Shown here piece after piece: positions 1-7,136 of a stretch of 10,596 nt of DNA. The stretch covers positions 1-10,596 of the forward strand of contig JBDIBK010000133.1 in assembly GCA_039812845.1 (NCBI GenBank). The letters are read 5' to 3'. The DNA comes from JACTMJ01 sp039812845 (GTDB lineage Bacteria; Acidobacteriota; Terriglobia; Bryobacterales; Bryobacteraceae). How positions within the stretch are numbered: the stretch's first letter is position 1; each line of letters begins with the position of its first letter. The translations under genes and the position numbers were made by a program. Below the pieces are notes generated by a model. It saw only the letters and a list, made by a program, of their open reading frames with translations. It made no database searches and was not told where the DNA came from.

Positions 1-243
1 AGCGTGGAGGATGAAATCCTCGCCATCGGCGACCGGCGAATCACCGCCGCGCTCTGGCCCAAGTTCGGCGATTATTACCATGCCGGTGAGACCGTGGAAT
101 TGCTGGTGGCGCGGCTGGGGCAACTGGTCCACCTTCCCGTTACGCTTCGGGAGGAGCCGCGCCCCTCGTGGCAGTTGGAAGTGCTGCCCAACCCCGCCAA
201 CGCCCAGCGCGACTCGCTGCAAGCCTGGCTGGAGCCGCGTTAG
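1..243 (+). CDS. C-terminal fragment with PDZ-like tail, probable M61 family glycyl aminopeptidase
   Basis: The frame is open from the window edge to a TAG at 241-243, giving the last 80 residues of a longer protein. The GTG at position 4 could be read as a start, but the sequence begins inside a recognisable fold, so I treat it as internal. The segment GDEILAIGDRRI-like (DEILAIGDRRI, about residues 4-14 here) followed by HAGETVELLVARLGQLVHLPVTL has the strand pattern of a PDZ domain's end: a ligand-loop 'D-E-I-L-A-I' strand, then a 'pGe.vel.v.R.g' strand. The closing stretch ending in AWLEPR resembles the tails of M61 glycyl aminopeptidases, which end in a PDZ domain and a short AWL-type terminus. 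The M61 catalytic domain (HExxH) would lie upstream and outside the window. An alternative is another PDZ-ended peptidase. The PDZ reading is moderately sure, the M61 assignment less so. It converges on aguA with 12 bases between stops. Confidence 0.55.
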   Translation, partial: SVEDEILAIGDRRITAALWPKFGDYYHAGETVELLVARLGQLVHLPVTLREEPRPSWQLEVLPNPANAQRDSLQAWLEPR

Positions 244-255
244 GCCGGTGGCGAT

Positions 256-1320
256 TCACTCCGGCTGCTGCTGGGTCATGCAGTGCAGCGCGCCCAGGCC
301 CAGCACGAGATCCCGGCAGTAGATGGGGATGATGCGGTGGGCCGGCATGAGGCGGGCGAGTGTGTTCAACGCCTCGCGGTCCGCCGGATCGTTGAAGACC
401 GGAACCAGCACGATCCCGTTCGCGATATAGAAATTCGCATAGCTCGCGGGCAGACGGTAGCGGTCAAAGCAAACCGGAGCGGGCATCGGCAGCTTCACCA
501 CGCGAAGCGCCTCGCCCTTTGCGTTTGTCATCCGCCGCAGCAGTTGATAGTTTTCCCGCAACGGTCCGAAGTTGGGGTCCTCGGGGTTGGCTTCGGCCGC
601 CACGACAACGGTGCGTTCATCCACGAATCGGGCGAGATCGTCCACATGGCCGTGGGTGTCGTCGCCGGCGATGCCCTTGCGCAGCCAGAGCGTCTTCTCG
701 ATCCCCAGATAGTCGCGAAATACGGCTTCGTAATCGTCGCGCGCGAGCCCTGGGTTGCGTTCCTGCACGGGGCTGAGGAGGCACTCCTCGGTAGTCAACA
801 GCAGGCCCGCGCCGTTGACGTCGATGCTGCCGCCTTCGAGCACGATGCGCTTTCCCCCCAGCTTCGGCTGCCAGCGCTTCATGCGCAGCTTCCTTGCGAC
901 GAAGGCGGGGGCGGCATCGTCGTTGGCCCAGTTGGGATACTTGGCCCAGCCATTGAAACGGAAATCGAGTATGCCCGTGGCTCCCTGGCCGCGAGAGACG
1001 AATATCGGGCAGAAGTCGCGGGTCCAACTTCGGTCCGTGGGAGCTTCAAAGAACTCCACGTTTGCCATGTTCGCATCGGATTTCTCGCAGCAGCGCTCGG
1101 CTTCCCGCCGCAACTTCTCGTCGCGGACGAGGATGCAGACGAGTTCCACTTGGGAGAGATGGCGAACGATGTCGCCATAGATCCAGGGGATGGGCGCGAA
1201 CTTCCCCGGCCAGTCCGTTCGTTCGTGCGGCCAAGCCAGCCAAGTCGCCCGGTGGCGCTCCCATTCGGCGGGCATGCGGAAACCCTGGGAGGCAGGGGTT
1301 GCGGTTGTATCGATGACCAT
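256..1320 (-). CDS. aguA: Agmatine deiminase (agmatine iminohydrolase)
   Basis: This cytoplasmic enzyme hydrolyses agmatine to N-carbamoylputrescine and ammonia, a step of the arginine-decarboxylase route to putrescine. The 354-residue product has the pentein/guanidino-group-modifying fold signatures of the family: WTRDF (99-103, with Asp102), EGGSID (162-167), GHVDD (224-228, with His225 and Asp227 expected to be catalytic) and the C-terminal nucleophile Cys347 in GALHCMTQQ. Length is usual for the family (about 340-380). I chose the ATG at 1318-1320 rather than the GTG eight codons upstream (1344) because AAGGA (1329-1333) sits 8 bases before it and the GTG would overlap aguB. It lies 11 bases behind the aguB stop, so the two are very likely cotranscribed. 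The family also includes peptidylarginine deiminases; the aguB neighbour decides for agmatine. Confidence 0.93.
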   Translation of the reverse strand: MVIDTTATPASQGFRMPAEWERHRATWLAWPHERTDWPGKFAPIPWIYGDIVRHLSQVELVCILVRDEKLRREAERCCEKSDANMANVEFFEAPTDRSWTRDFCPIFVSRGQGATGILDFRFNGWAKYPNWANDDAAPAFVARKLRMKRWQPKLGGKRIVLEGGSIDVNGAGLLLTTEECLLSPVQERNPGLARDDYEAVFRDYLGIEKTLWLRKGIAGDDTHGHVDDLARFVDERTVVVAAEANPEDPNFGPLRENYQLLRRMTNAKGEALRVVKLPMPAPVCFDRYRLPASYANFYIANGIVLVPVFNDPADREALNTLARLMPAHRIIPIYCRDLVLGLGALHCMTQQQPE

Positions 1321-1331
1321 TGAGGGTTTCC

Positions 1332-2222
1332 TTAGTCGATCCACCGGCCCAGGATGGGAGCATAGGCGTCGATGCGGCGGTCGCGGAGGAACGGCCAGTT
1401 GCGGCGCACGTCTTCCTGCAGGCGCGGGTCAACGGTGGCGATCAGGATGTGTTCGCGGTCCACCGGCGCTTCGGCCAGCACGCGCCCGAAGGGGTCCGAG
1501 ACGAAAGACGATCCCCAGAACTCCAGGCCATCGGTGGGCGACCCTTCGAAGCCGGTGCGGTTCACGGCAGCGACATAGATGCCGTTGGCGATGGCGTGCC
1601 CGCGCTGGATGGTGGCCCAGGCATCGCGCTGCGCCTCGCCAAACTCGGCCTTTTCGTGCGGATGCCAGCCGATGGCGGTGGGATAGAACAGGACGCTTGC
1701 GCCGGAAATCGAAGCGAGGCGGGCCGCTTCGGGATACCACTGGTCCCAGCAGACCAGCACCGCGATGCGGCCAAATTTGGTGTCGAAATGGCGGAAGCCA
1801 AGATCGCCCGGCGTGAAGTAAAACTTCTCGTAGTAGAGCGGGTCGTCCGGGATATGCATCTTGCGATAGAGCCCGAGCATCGAACCGTCGGCATCGATCA
1901 CCGCGGCCGTGTTGTGGTAGAGGCCGGGGGCGCGGCGTTCAAAAAGCGAGGCCACCACGGCCACATTACATTCCTTCGCCACGCGGCAAATCGCTTCGGT
2001 GCTCTCGCCGGGGATGGGTTCGGCGAGGTCGAAGGTCGCGGCATCTTCGCTTCGGCAGAAATACTGGGACTTGAACAGCTCCTGCAGACAGACCACCTGA
2101 GCCCCGAGGCTCGCGGCTTCCCGAATCTTCTCCACGGCTTTGGCGAGGTTTTGCGATGGGTCTTTCGTGCATGCCATCTGGACCAGGCCGATGGTGAACG
2201 ACGAAGCGCGGTCAACAGTCAT
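1332..2222 (-). CDS. aguB: N-carbamoylputrescine amidase (nitrilase superfamily)
   Basis: This enzyme hydrolyses N-carbamoylputrescine to putrescine, CO2 and ammonia, completing the AguA/AguB branch. The 296-residue protein is a full-length carbon-nitrogen hydrolase with the Glu-Lys-Cys triad: Glu48 in CLQELF, Lys121 in YRKMHIPDD and Cys158 in VCWDQW. The motifs KMHIPDDP.YYEKFYFTPGD and CWDQWYPEAAR are those of the carbamoylputrescine amidase clade rather than of beta-ureidopropionases or generic nitrilases. The ATG at 2220-2222 is preceded on its strand by AGGA (2233-2236) with a 10-base spacer, slightly long. It is first in a two-gene operon with aguA. No arginine decarboxylase (speA) or agmatinase is in the window, so the source of agmatine is not visible. 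Its 5' end is 16 bases from the divergent M14 peptidase gene, so its promoter must overlap that gene. Confidence 0.95.
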   Translation of the reverse strand: MTVDRASSFTIGLVQMACTKDPSQNLAKAVEKIREAASLGAQVVCLQELFKSQYFCRSEDAATFDLAEPIPGESTEAICRVAKECNVAVVASLFERRAPGLYHNTAAVIDADGSMLGLYRKMHIPDDPLYYEKFYFTPGDLGFRHFDTKFGRIAVLVCWDQWYPEAARLASISGASVLFYPTAIGWHPHEKAEFGEAQRDAWATIQRGHAIANGIYVAAVNRTGFEGSPTDGLEFWGSSFVSDPFGRVLAEAPVDREHILIATVDPRLQEDVRRNWPFLRDRRIDAYAPILGRWID

Positions 2223-2230
2223 ACTAGTAT
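2221..2230. promoter_or_regulatory. 10-bp perfect palindrome between divergent aguB and M14 peptidase genes
   Basis: ATACTAGTAT is its own reverse complement and occupies most of the 16-base gap between two divergent start codons (aguB ATG at 2222-2220, peptidase ATG at 2239). It is AT-rich in a GC-rich setting. TAGTAT (2225-2230) could be the -10 element for the plus-strand gene, with transcription starting at about the ATG. No good -35 is seen on either strand. It may be a promoter element or an operator half-site pair; this is inference from position and symmetry. Confidence 0.35.
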
Positions 2231-2238
2231 TGTCCTAT

Positions 2239-4731
2239 ATGCTTCGCCGTTCCCCGTTTCGCGCGCTCTTTCTGTGCGCCCTCGCCGCGATTCTTCTCTC
2301 CGCGCAGGTGACCAAGCCGGAGGATTTCTTCGGTTTTTCGCCGGGGACCGATTACAAACTTGCCACTTATGAGGAGATCTCCTGGTATTTTCGAAAGCTC
2401 GGCGCGGAGAGCGACCGCATCCGGATCACGGAGATCGGAAAGTCCAGCGAAGGGCGGCCCGTGCTGATGGCCTTCATCTCCAGCCCGGCCAATCTCGCGA
2501 AGCTCAGCGAGATTCAGGCGAACCAGAAGCGCATGGCTCTTGGCGAGGTGGAGGAGCCCGAAGCGCGGAGCATTGCCGCGAACGCGCCCGCCGTGGTGTG
2601 GATCGACACCGCGATGCATTCCAGCGAAACGATGCCGGGGCAGGTGACCCCGCTGCTCGCCTACCGGCTGCTATCCGACGACAGCCGCGAGACGAAGCGC
2701 ATCCTGGATCGCGTGGTGCTGCTGCTGGTGCCCACCATGAATCCCGATGGGATGCAGCACGTGAATGAGTGGTACCGGAAGAATGCCGGAACCGAGTATG
2801 AGTTGGCGCCCTTCCCAGGGCTCTATCAGCGCTATGCCGGCCACGACAACAACCGCGACTGGTACATGCTGAACCTGCGGGAAACGCGGAATGCGGCGAA
2901 GGTGCTGTTCGAGGATTGGTTCCCCCACATCGTTTATAACCAGCACCAGGCACCGCCCTTTCCCGCGCGGATCTTTATCCCGCCTTACGCGGAGCCGATG
3001 AACCCGAACATTCCGCCCGCGGTGATGGAAGGCATCAACCGGATCGGCTTTGCGATGCGGGAACGCCTCGCCGTTGAAGGCAAGACCGGCGCCATTTCTT
3101 ATGTGGGCTTCGACGGGTGGTGGAACGGCGGTTTGCGCAGCACTCCCGCTTTCCACAATATGCACGGGATCCTTACGGAAACGGCGGGCTTCCTTTACGC
3201 CACTCCGTTCGATTACGACCCCGCGCAATTGCCCAAGAACTTCCCGAATGGAGCACCCACGGATAAGCCCAGCATTTTCTATACAGGCCCCTGGAAGGGC
3301 GGCCGCTGGAGCAATTCGGATGGCGTCGCCTATAACTTGAGCACGAGCCTCGCGGTGCTTGGCCTTGCCGCGGGCATGCCGGAGCACTGGAGCCTGAAGT
3401 CCTGGAAGCTGGCGAAAGAGCAGATCGCCGAGGGGGAGAAGGGCTCTCCGTACGCGTACATTGTTCCCGCCACCCAGTGGGACCCTTCGAGCGCCCAGGA
3501 GTTCGTGCGCCGGCTGCAGATGAACGGCATCGCCGTGGAACAGGCATCGGACGCATTCACGGCCGACGGAAGGCCGTTCCCCGCGGGAAGCTACATCATC
3601 CGCGCCGCGCAGCCGTTTCGCGGATATTTATTGGACCTGCTCGAAGCGCACAAGTACCCCGAGATTCGCTTGAACGGAGGGCCGGTGAAGGAGCCTTACG
3701 ATTCGTCCGGCTACACGCTCTCCATGCAGATGGGCCTGGACGTGGCGCGGGTGAACGACCGGTTTCAGGCCCAGAGCGCCGCGCTCCCCCGCGTGCCGAC
3801 GCCCGCTCCCACCTGGGACCGCAAACAGAACGCCAGCTTCTGGGCCGTTGCCGATGCGCTCCGGCAGGGCAAGCCCCTCGGCATGGCGGCCGATGGCGCG
3901 TGGCTCACGGAAAGCGCGGCTGGGAGCGCGGCGTACCGGCTTCGCACCCCGCGCGTGGGCGTCTATGAACCCTACCGAAGCGACATGGATGGCGGCTGGA
4001 CCCAGTGGCTGCTCGACTACTACCGGGTCCCCTGGCAGCCGGTGAAAAACGAAGACGTGCGCGGCGGAAACCTGCGGGAGCGATTCGACGCCATCCTCAT
4101 CGCCTCGCAGCCCGTGAGTTCGATTCTGCATGGCTATCCGGCGGGATTGCCCACACTTTCCGGCCGCGGCCCGTCGAGCGAGGCGATGGCCGCCAGAAGC
4201 CTGCAACGCCCGGAATACACGGGCGGCATCGGCGTGGAAGGGGTGCTCGCGTTGCGCGCCTTCGTCGAGCGGGGCGGCACCTTGCTCACTTTCGGCGAAG
4301 CGACGAATCTGCCGATCGAGATGTTTCCGCTGCCGGTGAGCAACGCCGCGGCGCGCGGCTCGTTCAAAGCTCCCGGCGCGGTGGTGCGCATCCGGGTGGC
4401 AAACGGAACGCTGCCAGGGGCTGGAATGCCGGAGGAGACGAACGCCTTTGTGGACGGCGGCTACGCCTTCGAAAGCCGCGAATTGAAGGACGCGCCGCCG
4501 GCATCTTCGGCGGTCCGCACCGTCGCTTCTTACGCGGAGAAGGATCTGCTCTCGAGCGGCTGGATGAGCGGAGAAAGCGCCATAAAGGGAAAGGATGCGG
4601 TCACCGAAGTTAGCTTCGGCAAGGGGCGCGTGCTGCTCTATGGCATTCGTCCGCAGTTTCGCGGCCAGACCTTCGCCACTTTCAAGCTGGTGCTGAACGC
4701 GCTCTATCTGGCGGCGGCGGAGAAGCGGTAG
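2239..4731 (+). CDS. Secreted M14 family zinc carboxypeptidase with C-terminal Rossmann-like domain
   Basis: A large exported metallopeptidase of 830 residues. The N-terminus MLRRSPFRALFLCALAAILL is a Sec signal peptide, with cleavage probably after SAQ (near 23). The M14 domain (about 35-330) shows the zinc ligands His127 and Glu130 in AMHSSETMPG, the third ligand His236 in YNQHQAPP, the substrate-binding NNRD (204-207) in GHDNNRDWYM, and the catalytic Glu314 in ILTETAG. The stretch ARIFIPPYAEPMNPNIPP is typical of the large M14 subfamily common in Bacteroidota and Acidobacteriota. From about 572 onward a second domain (RVGVYEPYR, RFDAILIASQ, ERGGTLLTFGEATN) resembles a class I glutamine amidotransferase/ThuA-like alpha-beta fold, a frequent extension in this subfamily. 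It probably trims peptides outside the cytoplasm. I chose ATG 2239 because the signal peptide begins there; the frame is open further upstream (ATG 2191), but that would overlap aguB. No Shine-Dalgarno sequence precedes 2239. Confidence 0.88.
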   Translation: MLRRSPFRALFLCALAAILLSAQVTKPEDFFGFSPGTDYKLATYEEISWYFRKLGAESDRIRITEIGKSSEGRPVLMAFISSPANLAKLSEIQANQKRMALGEVEEPEARSIAANAPAVVWIDTAMHSSETMPGQVTPLLAYRLLSDDSRETKRILDRVVLLLVPTMNPDGMQHVNEWYRKNAGTEYELAPFPGLYQRYAGHDNNRDWYMLNLRETRNAAKVLFEDWFPHIVYNQHQAPPFPARIFIPPYAEPMNPNIPPAVMEGINRIGFAMRERLAVEGKTGAISYVGFDGWWNGGLRSTPAFHNMHGILTETAGFLYATPFDYDPAQLPKNFPNGAPTDKPSIFYTGPWKGGRWSNSDGVAYNLSTSLAVLGLAAGMPEHWSLKSWKLAKEQIAEGEKGSPYAYIVPATQWDPSSAQEFVRRLQMNGIAVEQASDAFTADGRPFPAGSYIIRAAQPFRGYLLDLLEAHKYPEIRLNGGPVKEPYDSSGYTLSMQMGLDVARVNDRFQAQSAALPRVPTPAPTWDRKQNASFWAVADALRQGKPLGMAADGAWLTESAAGSAAYRLRTPRVGVYEPYRSDMDGGWTQWLLDYYRVPWQPVKNEDVRGGNLRERFDAILIASQPVSSILHGYPAGLPTLSGRGPSSEAMAARSLQRPEYTGGIGVEGVLALRAFVERGGTLLTFGEATNLPIEMFPLPVSNAAARGSFKAPGAVVRIRVANGTLPGAGMPEETNAFVDGGYAFESRELKDAPPASSAVRTVASYAEKDLLSSGWMSGESAIKGKDAVTEVSFGKGRVLLYGIRPQFRGQTFATFKLVLNALYLAAAEKR

Positions 4732-4751
4732 CGGGAATCGCCGCCCGCTAC
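4728..4751. terminator. Bidirectional hairpin carrying both stop codons of convergent genes
   Basis: GTAGCGGG (4728-4735) and CCCGCTAC (4744-4751) form a perfect 8-bp stem around the 8-base loop AATCGCCG. The peptidase TAG (4729-4731) lies in the left arm and the fabG stop (TAG on the minus strand, 4750-4748) in the right arm, so the symmetry is exact with respect to both genes. Placement between convergent genes only 16 bases apart suggests a shared terminator. No T-run follows on either strand, so it is not a canonical intrinsic terminator. Confidence 0.5.
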
Positions 4752-5482
4752 ATATACATTCCGCCGTTCACCGCAATCACCTGGCCGGTGATGTAGGCAG
4801 CCGCATCGCTGGCGAGGAAGTTCACCACCCCGGCCACTTCCGCCGCTTCACCGAAGCGCTTGGCGGGGATCAGCGCGAGCATCTTTTCTTTCACCTGTTC
4901 GTTCAAAACGGCCGTCATATCCGTGGAGATGAAGCCGGGCGCGATGGCGTTCACGGTGATGTTGCGGCCGGCCAGCTCCTGCGCCAGCGTTTTCGTCAGG
5001 CCGATCATTCCCGCTTTGGACGCCGCGTAATTTGCCTGGCCCGCGTTGCCCATCTGGCCCACCACGGAAGTGAGATTGATAATGCGGCCCCAGCGCTCCT
5101 TGATCATGCCCTGCATGAACGCTTGCGATACCAGGAACGTGCCGGTCAGGTTGACGCGCAGCACCTCTTCCCAGTCCTCGGCCTTCATCCGCATGGCCAG
5201 CATGTCTTTCGTGATGCCGGCATTGTTCACCAGGATGTCCACCCTGCCCAATTCCGCGAGCACGGCCTTGCAGCTTTCGCGGATATTCTCCGCGCTCCCG
5301 AGGTCGAGCGAGATCACCGTCGCCGCGCCGCCCTTCGCGCGAATTTCCGCGGCGGCCTCCTCCAGCTTCTCCATCTGGCGGGCGGCCAGCACCACGTGGT
5401 GTCCGGCTTCGGCAAGCGAGAGCGCGCAGGCCCTGCCAATTCCGCGGCTGGCTCCGGTGACGAGGGCAATTCGTTGGCTCAT
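4748..5482 (-). CDS. fabG: 3-oxoacyl-[acyl-carrier-protein] reductase
   Basis: NADPH-dependent reductase of the fatty-acid elongation cycle, converting 3-oxoacyl-ACP to 3-hydroxyacyl-ACP in the cytosol. The 244-residue protein equals the E. coli FabG length. It shows the classical short-chain dehydrogenase signatures in order: cofactor loop TGASRGIG (9-16), LVNNAG (84-89), Asn111 in RVNLTG, Ser139 in LTSVVGQ, and the YxxxK pair Tyr152/Lys156 in NYAASKAG. The FabG-type ending VNGGMYM is also present. The minus-strand frame is open far upstream (to about 6730), but this is an artefact of the opposing ubiD gene. The ATG at 5480-5482 is preceded by GGAAGGA (5489-5495) at 6 bases and fits the family start exactly. 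It is not next to fabD, acpP or fabF here, so it could be an additional FabG paralogue rather than the only copy. Confidence 0.93.
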   Translation of the reverse strand: MSQRIALVTGASRGIGRACALSLAEAGHHVVLAARQMEKLEEAAAEIRAKGGAATVISLDLGSAENIRESCKAVLAELGRVDILVNNAGITKDMLAMRMKAEDWEEVLRVNLTGTFLVSQAFMQGMIKERWGRIINLTSVVGQMGNAGQANYAASKAGMIGLTKTLAQELAGRNITVNAIAPGFISTDMTAVLNEQVKEKMLALIPAKRFGEAAEVAGVVNFLASDAAAYITGQVIAVNGGMYM

Positions 5483-5501
5483 GGCAATTCCTTCCATGCC
5501 C

Positions 5502-5519
5502 CACGCCGGAAACGGCGTG
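5502..5519. promoter_or_regulatory. Perfect stem-loop in the fabG-ubiD intergenic region
   Basis: CACGCCG (5502-5508) and CGGCGTG (5513-5519) are perfect inverted copies around the four bases GAAA, giving a 7-bp stem with a GNRA-type tetraloop on the plus strand (TTTC on the minus strand). On the minus strand it would lie in the fabG leader, just upstream of the ribosome binding site, if fabG transcription starts near the TATGAT-like element at 5543-5538. It could be an RNA leader element or an operator. Nothing else in the 120-base gap is distinctive. Confidence 0.35.
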
Positions 5520-5589
5520 CAGGCCTCCAAATGAATCATCATAGTAAACGATGGCCCCAGCCGTTCGCATCTCAAGGCTGGAAGCCGAT

Positions 5590-5594
5590 GGAGG
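5590..5594 (+). promoter_or_regulatory. Ribosome binding site deciding the ubiD start
   Basis: GGAGG lies 8 bases before the ATG at 5603. It favours this start over the in-frame ATG at 5588, which would place GGAGG inside the coding sequence and has no comparable site of its own. Confidence 0.7.
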
Positions 5595-5602
5595 CGTACC
5601 GC

Positions 5603-7051
5603 ATGGCGTTTGACGATCTGCAGGAATTTGTGAGCGCGCTCGACCGGAAGAAGGAACTCAAGCGAATTTCGATTGAGGTGGACCCGCACCTGGAGATCAC
5701 CGAGTTCGCCGATCGCGCGGTAAAGTCGAACGGCCCGGCGCTGCTCTTCGAGAAGCCGAAAGGCTCGAACGTGCCGCTGCTGATCAACGCCTTTGCCAGC
5801 GACAAACGAATGGCGATGGCGCTGGGCGTCGGCAACATTCAGGAGATCGCGGACCGCATTACGGAACTGAAGGAACTCCGGAAGCCGCAGGGCCTTTTGG
5901 GCACGGTGAAGATGCTGCCCAAGCTCGGCGAGCTGAGCAACATTTTTCCAAAGACGGTTTCCGACGGCGCATGCAAGGAAGTCATCCGCCACCGGGATTT
6001 CTCTCTGAACGAGTTCCCGATTCTGCAATGCTGGCCTCAGGATGGGGGCCGGTTCATCACGCTTCCGCTCGTGTTCTCCGTCAGCCGGCGCACGGGAAAG
6101 CCGAATTGCGGAATGTACCGCATGCAGGTCTTCGACGAACGCACCTGCGGAATGCACTGGCAGACGCACAAGCAGGGTGCGGACCATTACCGCCAGCTCA
6201 AGGCGGAGGGCAAGGATACGCGCATGCCCATTTCCGTCGCCATTGGCGCGGACCCCGCCGTCACCTTCTCCGCCATCGCGCCGCTGCCCCCGGATATCGA
6301 CGAGATGATGTTCGCGGGCTTCCTCCGCAACAGCCCCGTCCGCATGGTGAAGAGCGAGACGAACGATCTGCTGGTGCCCGCCGACGCCGAGATCGTGCTC
6401 GAAGGTTACGTCGATCTGAGCGAACTGCGCGAAGAGGGGCCGTTTGGCGATCACACCGGCTTCTATTCGCTCGAAGACGATTACCCGGTGTTTCACATCA
6501 CGTGCGTCACCCATCGGAAGAAACCGGTCTACGGCACCACCATCGTCGGCCCTCCGCCGATGGAAGATTTTTGGATGGGCAAGGCGGTGGAACGCATTTT
6601 CCTGCCGCTGATGAAGCTGCAACTGCCCGAAGTGGTGGATATCTGCATGCCGGCGGAGGGCGTCTTTCACAACCTGATTCTGGTGTCGATTCGGAAGGCC
6701 TATCCCGGCCATGCCCGCAAGGTGATGCACTCGATCTGGGGCACCGGCCAGGCCATGTTTTCGAAGTGCATCGTCGTGGTCGATGAGGATGTGAATGTCC
6801 AGGATGTAAGCGAGGTGGCCTGGAAAGCGCTGAACAACATTGACCCGGAGCGCGATATCGAGATGGTCATGGGCCCCATCGATTCACTCGATCACGCCAG
6901 CCGCCTCGCGAACTACGGCTCCAAGATGGGCGTGGACGCGACGAAGAAGTGGCCGCAGGAGGGCTTCACCCGCCGCTGGCCCGATGTCCTCAAGATGGAT
7001 GCGGCCGTGAAAAGCCGCGTGGACGCGCTCTGGCGCAAAGCCGGCATGTAG
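5603..7051 (+). CDS. ubiD: UbiD family prenylated-FMN-dependent decarboxylase
   Basis: Reversible non-oxidative decarboxylase of unsaturated or aromatic acids that uses prenylated FMN made by a UbiX partner; UbiX is not in the window. The 482-residue length matches the family (E. coli UbiD 497). The expected cofactor/metal region is clear: KPNCGMYRMQ (166-175, with Asn168 and Arg173), CGMHWQTHKQG (182-192) and Glu267 in VLEGYVD. The acid-base segment REEGPFGDHTGFY (276-288) carries the Glu/Asp residues of the Arg-Glu-Glu catalytic set, Arg173 being its arginine. The sequence is of the 4-hydroxy-3-polyprenylbenzoate decarboxylase type used in ubiquinone biosynthesis, but close relatives act in the futalosine menaquinone pathway or on other aromatic acids, so the substrate is not settled. 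The upstream open frame reaches 5123 only because it shadows fabG; GGAGG fixes the start at 5603. It is divergent from fabG and 85 bases before nuoB. Confidence 0.88.
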   Translation: MAFDDLQEFVSALDRKKELKRISIEVDPHLEITEFADRAVKSNGPALLFEKPKGSNVPLLINAFASDKRMAMALGVGNIQEIADRITELKELRKPQGLLGTVKMLPKLGELSNIFPKTVSDGACKEVIRHRDFSLNEFPILQCWPQDGGRFITLPLVFSVSRRTGKPNCGMYRMQVFDERTCGMHWQTHKQGADHYRQLKAEGKDTRMPISVAIGADPAVTFSAIAPLPPDIDEMMFAGFLRNSPVRMVKSETNDLLVPADAEIVLEGYVDLSELREEGPFGDHTGFYSLEDDYPVFHITCVTHRKKPVYGTTIVGPPPMEDFWMGKAVERIFLPLMKLQLPEVVDICMPAEGVFHNLILVSIRKAYPGHARKVMHSIWGTGQAMFSKCIVVVDEDVNVQDVSEVAWKALNNIDPERDIEMVMGPIDSLDHASRLANYGSKMGVDATKKWPQEGFTRRWPDVLKMDAAVKSRVDALWRKAGM

Positions 7052-7064
7052 ACCGGGCGGAGCG

Positions 7065-7105
7065 TGCCGGCGACGCCAGCGGCGGATGCGGCTTGGCCGC
7101 CGGCA
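7065..7105 (+). terminator. Long GC-rich hairpin downstream of ubiD
   Basis: TGCCGGCG (7065-7072) pairs perfectly with CGCCGGCA (7098-7105). Inside it GCCAGC (7075-7080) can pair with GCTTGGC (7091-7097) with one bulged T, leaving a loop of about ten bases. It sits 14 bases after the ubiD stop and could end ubiD transcription or attenuate read-through into nuoB. No T-run follows, so intrinsic termination is uncertain. Confidence 0.4.
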
Positions 7106-7116
7106 TCTGGTAATCT

Positions 7117-7136
7117 GAGGATAGTCAAGGATCCTC
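7117..7136 (+). promoter_or_regulatory. Hairpin over the nuoB ribosome binding site
   Basis: GAGGAT (7117-7122) and ATCCTC (7131-7136) are exact inverted copies around 8 bases. The likely Shine-Dalgarno AAGGA (7127-7131) lies in the loop and first base of the right arm, and the nuoB ATG follows at once at 7137. Pairing could limit ribosome access. The stem is only 6 bp, so this is suggestive. Confidence 0.3.

Noticed and set aside
283..1323. Plus-strand open frame of 346 codons opposite aguA
   Set aside because: It mirrors the whole of aguA, has no family motif and arises from GC-rich codon bias.
5123..5602. N-terminal extension of UbiD in the upstream open frame
   Set aside because: It is the opposite-strand reading of fabG; the family start and a GGAGG site both point to 5603.
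4748..6730. A minus-strand open frame of 660 codons ending in FabG
   Set aside because: Only the last 244 codons are FabG. The upstream part is the low-complexity His/Arg/Ala-rich reverse reading of ubiD, and the FabG ribosome binding site fixes the start at 5482.
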